Of a stretch of DNA of 64,000 nucleotides, positions 53,963 through 64,000 are shown piece by piece. How positions within the stretch are numbered: the stretch's first letter is position 1; the number at the start of each line of letters is the position of its first letter. The notes below the pieces were generated by a model. That model was not told the origin of the DNA, did no database searches, and saw only the letters and a program-made list of their open reading frames with translations. Both the position numbers and the translations under genes were made by a program. Where the stretch lies: contig JAUCEF010000013.1 in assembly GCA_033558025.1 (NCBI GenBank), positions 2,659,001-2,723,000 on the forward strand, read 5' to 3'. Source of the stretch: Phytophthora sp. 'mugwort' (Eukaryota > Oomycota > Peronosporomycetes > Peronosporales > Peronosporaceae).

Positions 53963-55862
53963 CTATGTGTAACGCAGTCCATAGTCGTCTTCTCCATCGA
54001 GTAATGACATGGCCTCCTTGTCCTCTGCAGACAAGGTTGTTGCTTCTACCTCTGGATCTGGGTCCCACTGATAAAGTACCTTTCCGGCAAATATGATCAG
54101 GAATGCGAAAACGTCCACGAACACTGATGGCGGGATCCAGTTCCGCAGTCCATCGTGGAGGTTGATGATGCCAAAATTGTCCGGGTCTACTTGGTACCAC
54201 GCGAGGACCATGAACGAAGTCAAAAAGCCCGCAAGCGTGCATCCGTACATCGTTGAAACGCTGGTGAGCCGGATCAACTGAAGCAGCAGTACATTCACGA
54301 CGATGTTACTGAAGACATAGAGGATTAAAATGGGAAGTCCCAGCTAAAACAAAACATCACAAATACGCATAAGTTTAGTGACAGAAAGATCCACAAATAA
54401 GAAACAAACACTCCAAAGAAAACCTACAAAGCAGTGATCCGTCGACACCTCACCCTCGCCTTGAAACAGACACATTAAGCCACTCGTTTTCTGGTCAAGA
54501 TGAAGAAACTAAGCATCATTGTCAAACAGCGGTAAGACTCAGATCTTCCAGTCGATAGAAATATATAGAACTTCAGAATTGCGAATGCGCTACTTACTTC
54601 AGCATCAAAGATGAGCGGAGCCGCCAGCAGCCCAGCAATAAATTGGTTGACCGAAACCCAAGCATTCAAGTACGCCATGTCCACTGGCTGGTCACGAATC
54701 ACGCGCTCCTTATACAGCATTGATAATGAGCCAGGGATTGCGGCTAAAAGGTAAAACACACTATAAAAAAGATAATACCACAACTTTTTGTTAGGCTCTT
54801 CACCACAAATGCTAAGATGCATTATTCAGTCGCACGCACCTGTTCCACCCAATCTCCCGATCATCGAACGTTTTGCTTTGAGTGCTGTGCGAACAAAATC
54901 GCGTCAATTTTTTTAACCCATTGAATAACGCAAGGAACCAAACGTACTCTTCAATACAGGGGACCAACGAAAGGATGAGTCCACCCGTGATCACCAGCAT
55001 GCCTACAACTTGGGGTCGCGTGTATCTTTTAAGTAAAAACGCAATTTAATTTAGCGAATCTGGACATCGGGATGCGATGCTACATAGATAAAATAGCATC
55101 ATACCTGACGCCAAAAAATGCTGTCGACATGCAGGCTGATATCGGGATAGACGCCTGCATGAACAAGAGCGTCTGTGTCGGGTCTGTCCGGCCGCCGGCA
55201 ATAAACAGCATCAGACCCTGTGATTCAACAAGCAACAAAGCATCTGTAAGCGGTCAACCGTACAGCCAAAGTTTTACGCTAAAGCGCTCGTACGTGAAGG
55301 AGATCCAACAGACCCATGACGAAAAAATGAAATTTAGGAAACTCCATCCCGTCTTCTTCCACCAGATCCTGCAGCAACGTGCCAAAACCATATTTATGTA
55401 AATCTTCTTCATCATAACGGCACTATTTCCACTGCACGCACATCATGCGTCGCCTTGTAGCTCACAATACAGAACATCGGGGGGATGTACAAGAATGTCA
55501 TGAGCTGACATAAAAAGTATCTAGCACCAAAATCACGCCCCGTTAGTTCGTATTGTACATCAAGACTGCAGCTTTGCACACCTGTACGACTCCATCCGGT
55601 CCACCATAACCTTGAACAGGAACCTCTCTGAGGACATGGCCACCAGCAGCAACAGAATCGCACCGAAGGACAAGAGCGACTGGTAAGGACACGCAGCAAA
55701 ATGATATATGGGTTAGGAGGCGAAATAATGGACGGATACTGACTGCAGGTGCTCTTTTGGAGGTTGGGGTACGACGCGCACCTTGCGCGAGCAGATGTGG
55801 TAGGACTTGCCAGTCCTGGCATCGATGCCCAGGTGGATGAAGGGTGGCGTGCTGAACGCCAT
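53963..55862 (-). CDS. CRT-like multi-pass transporter (chloroquine-resistance-transporter family)
   Basis: Exons read by eye are 55862-55782, 55679-55582, 55520 to about 55458, then exons beginning DLVEEDGMEFPKFHFFVMGL (about 55386) and GLMLFIAGGRTDPTQT, then YTRPQVVGMLVITGGLI, then LWYYLFYSVFYLLAAIPGSL with YKERVIRDQPVDMAYLNAW, and last 54343-53963. The family pattern is clear: YFLCQLMTFLYIPPMFCIV, MGLLDLL, QASIPISACMSTAFFG, LILSLVPCIEE, SMLYKE and NVLLLQLIRLTSVSTMYGC. The membrane-spanning count is about ten. CRT-like proteins move peptides, amino acids or glutathione across vacuole or plastid membranes. The acidic C-terminus (EDDYGLRYT) faces the cytosol. The junctions around 54800-54900 and 54430-54490 could not be resolved; one candidate intron would be only about 28 bases. 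Confidence 0.8.
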
Positions 55863-56650
55863 GGTGCTGCTCAGCCCGGGACGAAGACGCTCGCTCTCTC
55901 CTCTCGCGCCGCGTGCTTTGGCTCGCTTCGATCTGATTTTGTATTTTAGGTTGCTAGACCGCTACCGGTATACCTACCGTGGATGTATACTTCTCGCATA
56001 TTTCTGACCCTCTGGAGTGCAAAATCTTTATCTACATTTAATAGACCTAAGTTTTGAAGCGCTATATTTTTTGTGAAAATTCGCTAGAGACCGATTACTG
56101 GTCAAAAATTGCCCCATTAATTATTATTCCAGCTCTCGTATAACAAGATTACATGTATGAATCGAGTCTAAGTTATTGTGCTTGCTCTTTATTTTTTTCC
56201 CGATCGGGTGTAAGGCTAAGCCGCACTTGCAAAGCGAAATTGGGGTTTTAAAATGATGTTCAGCGGACCAAAAATCGTATATCCCGAAACCTCTAACCGT
56301 ATATCAATCAAGAATAGCCACATCGTTTTGTGGACGGCAACTTGCCTAGATTTTGTCAAAACCCAGCTCTCTAAAGAACATGTGCGCGTCAGCATCCCGA
56401 CATAGCGAGTACGGCTGAGAAAACAACCATTGAACAGTAGCGAAGGCAGGAAGGACAGCAAGGGCAGCATGGAATGCGGTAGCTGAACGGCAGGATCGCC
56501 GATTATGGCATGTATATTTAAGAGGACTGCTTAGACAAATAAATAATGCAGCTTGGAGCGGAGAATCCGCTGCATAAATAATGACGTACAGGACCGGCAA
56601 CGCATCAATAATGTCATAATGACAGTTCTGAGCCACATTGTATTTGCTTA
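55863..56650. other. Upstream region of the transporter gene, no gene seen
   Basis: AT-rich from 56000 to 56200. The minus-strand frames at 56216-56636 show no motif. It probably holds the transporter promoter and edge sequence of the hAT element. Confidence 0.45.
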
Positions 56651-56654
56651 GCTA

Positions 56655-58230
56655 CACAAATTATCCACAGTGTCTGCATCCCAGTAACTTTTGTTTTGGC
56701 GCAGGAAAAATATCTGCTCAAGCTTGATCAGGTGCAGTCCATTGCGCTCGTGACCGAGCGTGGTGCGGGCGATGCCGAAGAACCTCTCGACCACGTTTGA
56801 GGTGGGAGGGATACTGCAGAACACTTTGTACTGCTGTTCGTCCTGCGCCAGGCGACGCGTTTCGGCAGGCGCTCTACAAAGGAGCCTTCATCCCCGTCGT
56901 CGATTGGAAGCTCTGGCATCACGCCTGCAGCCAACGGTCGCAGCGCGGCTTTCTCGCCCCGAGTAAATCGGCTGGGTTTGCCACGCACGGCACGAACGCA
57001 GCCCGACTCGAAGTCTGGGCTGTGAATGATGACCGCCCTTGGCCCTGCACCCAAATGTATTTGTTAGTGTGTCTGATTGAGAAAGGTGCGACATAATATA
57101 AGCTTACCCAGATAAACAGCATACTGCGGTTTGATGGCAATATGTCATCGAACCACCCACACACGTCGAACAGATCAGCTTGGGTTGCCTCTAGGGCCTG
57201 ACTCCACGTCCTTTAGCTCATTGAGGAAGCTGCGTAGTCGACAGCTCCATGCTGGAGCGTGGCGAAGGCTGCAATGGCATCATCTTGTGCGTCGAGGCGC
57301 TTCAGAAGCCTGAAGTATCGATGCAGCATCGTGAAGGTTGAGTTCCACCGGGTATCCTGCCAAATTGCGGGCTGAAGATTCATTTGGGCCTGAAATATAA
57401 CAAATAAACTAATTGTCAAATATTAGTGGAAATCGTACGGCAACAGACCGGTAAATAGCACAAAAGAATATAAATAGCCGAAAGCGCACCTGAGCTTAGC
57501 TGATTGAGTAAGCGTCCATTGAACGCCAATCAAAGTAGCGAGACGCCTGTTGAGACTGCAGTTGTCACCTAAAATATAAAAACTAGTCCAGCTGCTTGTC
57601 AAAGTCCCGTGGAAGTATGCTAGCTAGAACCGCTCTGTGTGCCGTAGCAGAGAGGTCGTCGTCCTGCTCATTCATGAGAGGGGCCATGCATAACAGGGGG
57701 CATTTCCCTTGCCATTTACTCGTAGCAGGCAAATACCGCTAGGTAGTGCTTATCCAAATCCGTCCAGGATCAGGCCAAATCGCACAGGCATCTCTGAGGC
57801 AGTCGACCTCTACACCGCCAGCGCCACCCCTACCATCGCGGCTCGCAGCGTCTCGACACACAGGGTCCAACGTGGTGTATCTAGGTTTAAAACATAACAT
57901 GTAACTGTTAGTAAGGGTCAGCGCGTCTTTAACCAGAGGGATGAGGAACTGCAATTAGCGTACCGTCTCGTCGCCCGGTTCTCACAAAATGTGAGTTGCA
58001 ATTGCTCAGGATACTCCACACCAGTCATCGTGGCCTCAAACATTTCTGCCTCAAAGATCGGATGCTCCCGCTTCACGTGCTGCATGAGGTTAGTAAACCC
58101 GTTGCGGCGGGTCTGTTTTATAACCTTGCCGCAACGACAACGGACGTATTCAGGAATTACTTCGTCAAAGTAAGTGCGGCACGGCTGGAAGAAAAATGCC
58201 GTGACTTGGACCGACGTGAACGCGGGGGGG
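56655..58230 (-). pseudogene. hAT-family transposase remnant with BED zinc finger
   Basis: Reading on the minus strand, a BED-type finger comes first: YVRCRCGKVIKQTRRNGFTN with HVKREHP (Cys-x-Cys, His-x4-His; about 58060-58140). The middle contains WQDTRWNSTFTMLHRYFRLL (about 57330-57370), the hAT TRW-S motif. The C-terminal dimerization part is IPPTSNVVERFFGIARTTLG and HERNGLHLIKLEQIFFLRQN, ending at a stop near 56655. The blocks are in the correct order but separated by stops and frameshifts. Confidence 0.8.
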
Positions 58231-58589
58231 GGGATTATGATATTGATATGGCTCCCCGCATAAATTATGGTATGTGCTGACTCTCGAGCACACAATACAT
58301 TTATTCACGATATGTACGAACATTATTAATATGGAATGCTAATTTCGGCGGCCCTGCTGGACGACGGCAGCAGATGGACATCAGCCAGGACTGTGAAGGG
58401 CAGAAGATGGACAGCAGCGAGAACGCGGAAGACAGCGAGGGTGGGGAAGACAGCGCGAACGGCAAGACAGTGGGGAATTCCGAGGCAGCAGCGAGGACGG
58501 CAAGACAATACCGAGGCTGTAGCGAGGACGGCAAAGGCAGCAAAAACACAGATGTTGGTATAGCTATGTATTCAACGCATCGTGCGTTC

Positions 58590-58642
58590 TAATCAATGTT
58601 TCGGTGGTCGATTGGTTGAATCGACCACCGAAACTTTGATTA
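58590..58642. repeat. 24-base foldback hairpin
   Basis: Arms 58590-58613 and 58619-58642 are inverted copies with one mismatch around a 5-base loop; the core is TTTCGGTGGTCGATT. The motif ATTGGTTGAATCGAC is repeated directly after it (from about 58645). No ORF covers it. A MITE fragment or a structured RNA are both possible. Confidence 0.7.
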
Positions 58643-58649
58643 GATTGGT

Positions 58650-59700
58650 TGAATCGACTTGCCCATATCGACCTGCAAATCGACCGAAAGCCCAAACGCA
58701 CTTGAGTTAACAATGGTCACCACAAAGTACGTAATCGGACTTAGCCGAAACCTTTCCGTACCACGTGGAATGAGTTTGGATGATTACCAAACAACTTGAG
58801 ATTTATATTGGCCGATTCTGCCCACTGCTGAAGAACCGACCAGCATCGGTAAGGTTGGCTGGAATTCACAATAACATGCGCGATGGATTTGACAATCCCT
58901 CTCCCGGAACTAGTCGTTTGTTTATTAAGAATGGTTATGTTAGGGTCGTGCTGTCACAATGCACCTGAATGACATATGTTTCACGTTACTGGAGAGAAAG
59001 CATATCGCGTACTGCGAGCGAACATTGAAGAACACTTTATAAACAAGATGCATGGACATTGGGACTTCGCCCTCTAGTTCAAGCCTACTAACAATGCGAA
59101 CCAGACGAATGTCGAGATTATTTGCAGCGAGAGCAATGCAATGCAAGTTCAACTCAACATGGAAAGGCACAAGGCAAGACTGCGTAACGGGGGCCAATCC
59201 GGCTTCGCCTTAGAGATCTACGTGTACGCGCCCAAGCTAGCTGAGCCTACGACAACACTGAAGCGGGCAACAACGCCAAGCGTCCAAAGCAGATGCCTGG
59301 CGTAGCTGGGCTTATACGCATATAAGGAATTTACTGGGGGACCAGTGACGCAAACGTACACGCGGTGACCCAATCTAGGCTCCCCAGAGGTGATCTACTT
59401 GTCGTTTCCAGACAACCCAACCTTTCGGGCAGCTGCAGCAAGTTGACGCGCAGCAAGCTGCGATGGAGGACTCGCTACAAGAAGAGCAGCAGCAAGCCAG
59501 TGCAGATTACCAACTCGGTTGGGCAACGGTCTTCGGCTCATCCCTGTTCCCGGATAGGAGGGACTGTGGGCCATTTGTGAAGAAGCGGCCAAGTATGTGT
59601 GGACGAAACGGTCGGAGGGGTGACAAGTGCTTGACCCGTGGAGTGAGGACGGGCGTACCAAGGCCGCGAAGGATGGCGTGCTCCAGAGCTGAGAGAGCGG
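58650..59700. other. No gene recognised; likely mobile-element edge
   Basis: Frames at 59365-59580 and 59463-59732 are open, but carry no domain. The region leads into the Gypsy element and may include its 5' LTR, which cannot be confirmed without the 3' LTR. Confidence 0.4.
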
Positions 59701-60572
59701 TTCTCTGGGGCTTCTCCGCCAGGTTTGAGTAGTCAGTCGTGAATTTACCCGGTGAATAGCAAGTTGAGTTTTATATTCGGCTTTGTTAGTTTGTTTATTC
59801 TTGGAGCCCTACAATCGTGTACTACTTCTATCCAGCGTCGACCGTCCTACACCGGGACGACTCGCGACACGTGGTGGATAAGCAGGGTACGGACTTCGCT
59901 GTGAAGTGATACTAGCTTGGGAAGAATTGTCAAGTGTCTGAATCTGGAGTTGGAGGACTTGTTTCGCCTGAAGTCGAGTGTGTGAAGATCCCGAATCCAC
60001 ACATCTACCGCACAAGTTTCAGTGTGGGGGCGTTAAGGAAGCAATCTACAAGTCTGGCAGGACCGATCAAATGTAACAGTCAAAGCGCAAGAGCCAAGCG
60101 CAAGAAGGTCAACTGGAACCGTCGCAGTAACGGTTCGTGAAGAGAAGTCTGCACAGTCGGATCAGAGTCAAGAGCAAATGTGAAGGAAGGCGTTCCTGAG
60201 GAGTCTCGTCGAGGATTGGTAGCAAGATGACTGTCGCCGGTGATGACGAAGTGGGGAACGAAGGAAGAGGTAGGAACGTGGAACGGCGTGAAGGATTAAA
60301 TAATGTCGGGCACGGAGGGGACACCAATGAGAGTGAAAAGGCCGAGCCATCTGTGGAATCTGGCCAAGCCGACCTTCCTACCGGGTTGTCGCAAGTGATG
60401 AACGAGCTGTGGGCGACCGCGGAAGAGGAGAAGTAAGAAGAGGTGGCTGAGACCGAGCCTCGAGTCAAGTCAGCCGCAGAAGCGTACGTTGCCGTCTGAG
60501 CTTGTGAAGCCGGGCGTCCGTGCTGGCCTGAGTGGTGCAATCCCTCGAAAGAGCCGTGTACTCTACCATCCC

Positions 60573-60579
<7 letters not shown>

Positions 60580-60623
<44 letters not shown>
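60580..60623. repeat. (CT)22 microsatellite
   Basis: An uninterrupted run of CT dinucleotides follows a C run (60570-60577) in the 5' part of the Gypsy element. Its length may be unstable. Confidence 0.95.
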
Positions 60624-60625
<2 letters not shown>

Positions 60626-60663
60626 TAAAGCACCACCGTCTCGAGGAACAGTTAACGGTGGAA

Positions 60664-61740
60664 TGGCGAGAACAGCTCCCAAACAGTCGACTACGCCTAT
60701 GAATCGTCGTACTGGAGCAGCCCCAGGGAATGCGAATGCGTTCGGACTGTCAACGTTTGTCTCGAATGCTGTGAAGGTGTTGCCCATGTTCTATTTGGAC
60801 ACGGCAACTATGAAAAAAGCCCGAGACTTCTGGGAGACGTTTGAAGCTCACACAGATGGGCTTCCAGACCGTTTCCGTCTACTGGTCTTCCGCTAGAAAC
60901 TAAAAGGACGAATGGCTGAACGGTGGTGGGGAAACTCGAGGATCAAGATGTTCAACACTCTGCGCCTGAGGTTTCACAACCAGTTTCTCAGTCGAACGGC
61001 TGACGAGCTCTGGGAACGGTTGGAAATGACGAAGAGAAAGCGTGGGGAGTTTGTAGAAGAATGGGGAGACCGAGTGTCGGATCTCTATGCGTCGCTGGAT
61101 TACCCGAATCCGCAGATGCGTCATCAACTGCAAGCGTGTTGGCTACGCTGGACGCGAGTCCTGGTTCGGACATCTTGGAGGCATGCGAGTGGCTTATGCT
61201 CAAGGATATGAACCGCCCCATAGAAGAGGACGAATAGTTCTCGGACGGTGCTAACGTGAAGAAGACGGAGACAGCTTCTACTTCTGTGGACTTCCTCGCG
61301 CAACAATTAGTCTTTCATGGAACAACAGCAGCAATGGCAGAATCAGCTGAGCCAGAGCAGATGGCAGGATCCGAGCTCGCCTCGTAACCGAGTTGCAATC
61401 GTTGCGGCTACCACGACGGCGCCTGTCCCTACGAGAAACGGTCAAAGTCTGCAAGGGAACGGTCCTCCTGTCCGAAGAATCGGATGGAGGACGACAGTCG
61501 TATGCAGAATGGTGTTCCTGCATGCGTTCGCTGCAACTACAAGGGCAATGAGCATGCTATGTGTAAGCGACAACAGATGAGCTACGTAAGTGTGGACCGA
61601 TGGGTCACATCAGGATCGAGTGTGAAGCCCCTTTCAACGGAGAACGGACTATAACACTGGAAACCTTTCACCTCGTGGATGCAGCTTCTGCAATGAACGC
61701 GGTCATGGGATCAGAGACTGTCCTACCTTCGATTCGCTTA
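60664..61740 (+). pseudogene. Gypsy gag with zinc knuckles, frameshifted
   Basis: The frame from 60664 reads VLPMFYLDTATMKKARDFWE and ends in a stop at 60894. The retrotransposon gag domain continues with WWGNSRIKMFNTLRLRFHNQ and EFVEEWGDRVSDLYASL. Knuckle-like motifs follow in changing frames: CNRCGYHDGACPY, CGPMGHIRIEC and the well-formed CCHC SFCNERGHGIRDC (61677-61724). Stops and frame changes between these blocks show decay. Confidence 0.7.
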
Positions 61741-63639
61741 AGGTGATGGTGCCGTTACTACCGAGCAATGCCCACGCCCCGAGTCGTCCCGGTCCTTGAT
61801 GAAGAGGGCGGGAGGAAGGAGAGGACGGGACCACTCCTTTCTCTGGTCTAGAGAACGGCTCGAGGAACGGTCGTGAGGATGATTTGGAGGAGGAGTACCC
61901 GTCGATCGTTAGGAACGGTGATGAAGGAAGAGATGAGGGTGATGTGAACGAGGTGGTGGTGAAGACGAGAATCGCGTCGTCCCCAGACATGGTTGGAATA
62001 GGGATTAGAACAGTCGGCGTAGCCGCACTGGTCGAAACCGAAGAAGAAGGAACGAAAGACGAACTGATAGAAGAAGATGAACGGCTCTCTGGAACGGCTA
62101 TGAGGACAGAGGATGTCGTTTGTTCGGGACGCTCGGGAAGTGAAGTCTTGGTGCCGACGAAGAATGAAAAAGAAGAAGAAGTTTATGGCGACTCGCGAGA
62201 GGAAGCCTCTGTAACGACCATGAAGACGGAAGAAGACGGTGCTGCCACCAGAGGAACGGTGTGCGCTACGAAGGCTACCTTGAAGAAGGGACGGTCCAAG
62301 AGAACGGTGCCGTTGTGGTCTCAAGACCCCAGGTCAAGCTCAAAGAAATATTGAAGATAGAAGCAGCTAAGAAGGAGCCGACTCCTCCCGATATCAAGGA
62401 CGAAGGCATGGAGAAAGCGGACGAAGTTTGACAGACTACACCGCCCCTTTATAGACGCCGAATTTTAGACGCTATGAAAGCGTGCGTTCCGGGTCAGGAA
62501 GGAACGGTTTTGGCGGGCGTAGAAGTAGCGGTTGAAGAAGAAGAATACGACAAAGAACTTGAGGACTGTTTGTACCTCCTTGATGAAGTAGAGCTCAAGA
62601 AGCGTGTGAAGCTGAACGCAGAGACCTCGCGAGAACCATCTCTGGAAGACATGGCACGATTCCTGTACATACCAGTAGAAATTTGCGGCGAAACGAGGCT
62701 GGATCGCTTGAGACGGTTTCGTCTCCAGAATATTGGGAAGGTGGTTTGAGGACGCATTGGAGATCTCGTGGGAAGCCAAGAAGGCTAACCGTAATTTTCG
62801 TGAACTGAACTCGCTGCTAGTGGACCAGGCACGAGCTCACTGAATTGTCGAGAACGGTCTGTGAGGGAACGGAGTCGCCCCTAATCGTGAGCGACTGTGA
62901 CCGGGAAATACCCGACAACCCAAACGATGCTCCTGACCTGGAAAGAATAGCCTGTGCCAACATGGGAATTCCTATCAATGAACGCGACGAGAATGTCTGT
63001 ACTCCCGTCGTGCGTGGAGGCGGTCTTGCCTAACTTGGACGAGTAAAACCGTTACACAGGAATTAGGACGGTTGATCGTCTGGCTGTGTATCGAAGGTTG
63101 AAGGATCAGAAGGACAATGCTCGCCTAGAAGACGGCCGTGAAGGCGTTTCGGTGAGTGAACTGAAGGAATTACCAGGACAAAATTGTGATCTTCTACATT
63201 GGCACGCTGATCGGGTGATAGCCGAGCACGGTTTCCCTGACGACGTATGGGTCCTATTAATGGCTGGGCCCGTGATTATTATGCGGAATCCGCTCCCATA
63301 ATCCGGGAGAAGCTAAGAGAACGGACTATAGATCCTCGTGCTTCTAGATCCTGCCGAAGGAAGTGGCGTCGAGCTCAGAGGAGAGTGTGCTTTGACTGTT
63401 CTTCTCTGTGTGGAGACCGTGCCGAAGCGGTTGGAGAACGTCGTTTCCGTCCTGAATGTGCGACTCGTTACGTGAATCGGATCGGACCTGAACGCCCCTC
63501 TCGCCATCGAGCTCCAAAGACTGGTCTCGCGGAGGTGGGAACTATCGACCTATCCGATGGTTTTGGAGTCCTGAAGGATGAAGCCGATTACGTGCGGCCT
63601 GAGTGGTTAAAGGAGGACGGAGGGTAGTCTGCTCAGTGG

Positions 63640-64000
63640 GGAGCTCTGAAGCTCTCTCTGGCGGTCATATCGATTGCCTTCCCTCTCAGTTGCTGATAGA
63701 CACTGGAGCGACTTTGAGTCTGGTCGACTGGCGAGTAGAAATGACTGGGATGGTCTATAGAGCGTTTGGAACGGTATGACGGTCACGTGAAAAGTTCTTC
63801 GGGACATCAATTACAAATCCGAGGCTGGACCAGTCTTCCTCTAAGACTCGGATCGCGAGCTGACCATCCGAATGTTGGTGGCCGGCGTCCTTCAAGTGGA
63901 CGCCATTCTAGCTGTGGATGCGCTTGGAGCGTTCCGAGCTATACTTGACGTGGAAGAACGGAAGATGACCCTCAAAGATACGGGCGAGGTACTTCCGCTA
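63640..64000 (+). pseudogene. Gypsy aspartic protease region, cut by window end
   Basis: LLIDTGATLSLVDWR near 63690-63730 carries the DTGA active-site motif of retropepsins. After frame changes, AILAVDALGAFRAILDVEE and KMTLKDTGEVLPL at 63900-64000 match the linker between protease and reverse transcriptase in oomycete Gypsy elements. Confidence 0.65.

Larger units (their letters stand above)
59700..64000 (+). mobile_element. Ty3/Gypsy-like LTR retrotransposon, 5' part (continues past window end)
   Basis: Plus-strand order is a leader, a gag domain (about 60760-61160), three Cys-His knuckle-like segments (about 61390-61725), a long Glu/Lys/Arg-rich spacer (61850-63050) and an aspartic protease near 63690. 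Reverse transcriptase would lie beyond 64000. A candidate 5' LTR end lies around 59870 in a T-rich and then GC-rich stretch, but no LTR pair is available. Frames are broken in several places. Confidence 0.7.

Noticed and set aside
60489..60663. Coding reading through the CT microsatellite
   Set aside because: A CT repeat is open in most frames by chance. The recognisable gag sequence begins after it.

Overview
The window looks like nuclear DNA from an oomycete, most likely a Phytophthora-like stramenopile. The genes are eukaryotic and closely packed. Introns are short (about 60-100 bases) with GT...AG ends, and there are polyadenylation-type AT stretches but no operons or Shine-Dalgarno sites. 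Domain fusions are frequent, and degenerate transposons of the kinds common in Phytophthora (pogo, piggyBac, Tc1/mariner, MULE, PIF/Harbinger, hAT, Copia, Gypsy) fill the gaps. The species is an inference from these traits; no alignment was run.

Layout. (1) 1-12,044 is a gene-dense block: ELP1 (Elongator subunit 1, minus, running off the left edge); divergently a prolyl-4-hydroxylase/GlcNAc-transferase fusion of the Skp1-modifying type; then a histidine-degradation pair transcribed divergently, HutF fused to an M20 amidohydrolase (minus) and HutI (plus); then the tiny TFIIH subunit TFB5 (minus). (2) 12.4-18.2 kb holds two pogo-like transposons, one with intact ends and TA target duplication. 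(3) 18.25-23.55 kb is a host island: NTH1 (endonuclease III), a PFA-DSP/Siw14-type phosphatase and an unusual protein joining a CENP-B-type DNA-binding region to an arsenite-methyltransferase-like region. (4) 23.8-39.4 kb is a transposon graveyard: piggyBac with TTAA duplications, Harbinger, mariner with TA duplications, Copia, MULE and an IS630-like element. (5) 41.0-55.9 kb is a second gene-dense block: ATIC (purine synthesis), phosphatidylserine synthase, a cNMP-binding/GAF/PI3-kinase fusion, MGST3-like, uroporphyrinogen decarboxylase, a coiled-coil protein and a CRT-like transporter. (6) 56.6-64.0 kb has a hAT remnant and the 5' part (gag, zinc knuckles, protease) of a Ty3/Gypsy element that runs off the right edge.

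Functional links. HutI makes N-formimino-L-glutamate and HutF deiminates it to N-formyl-L-glutamate. The fused M20 domain is placed to remove the formyl group, so the two genes could cover the last three steps to glutamate. The hydroxylase/glycosyltransferase fusion would do the first two steps of Skp1 glycosylation in one polypeptide. The other host genes are housekeeping genes with no obvious pathway link. Exon borders were read by eye from GT/AG signals, reading frame and family conservation; where a junction is uncertain the entry says so.
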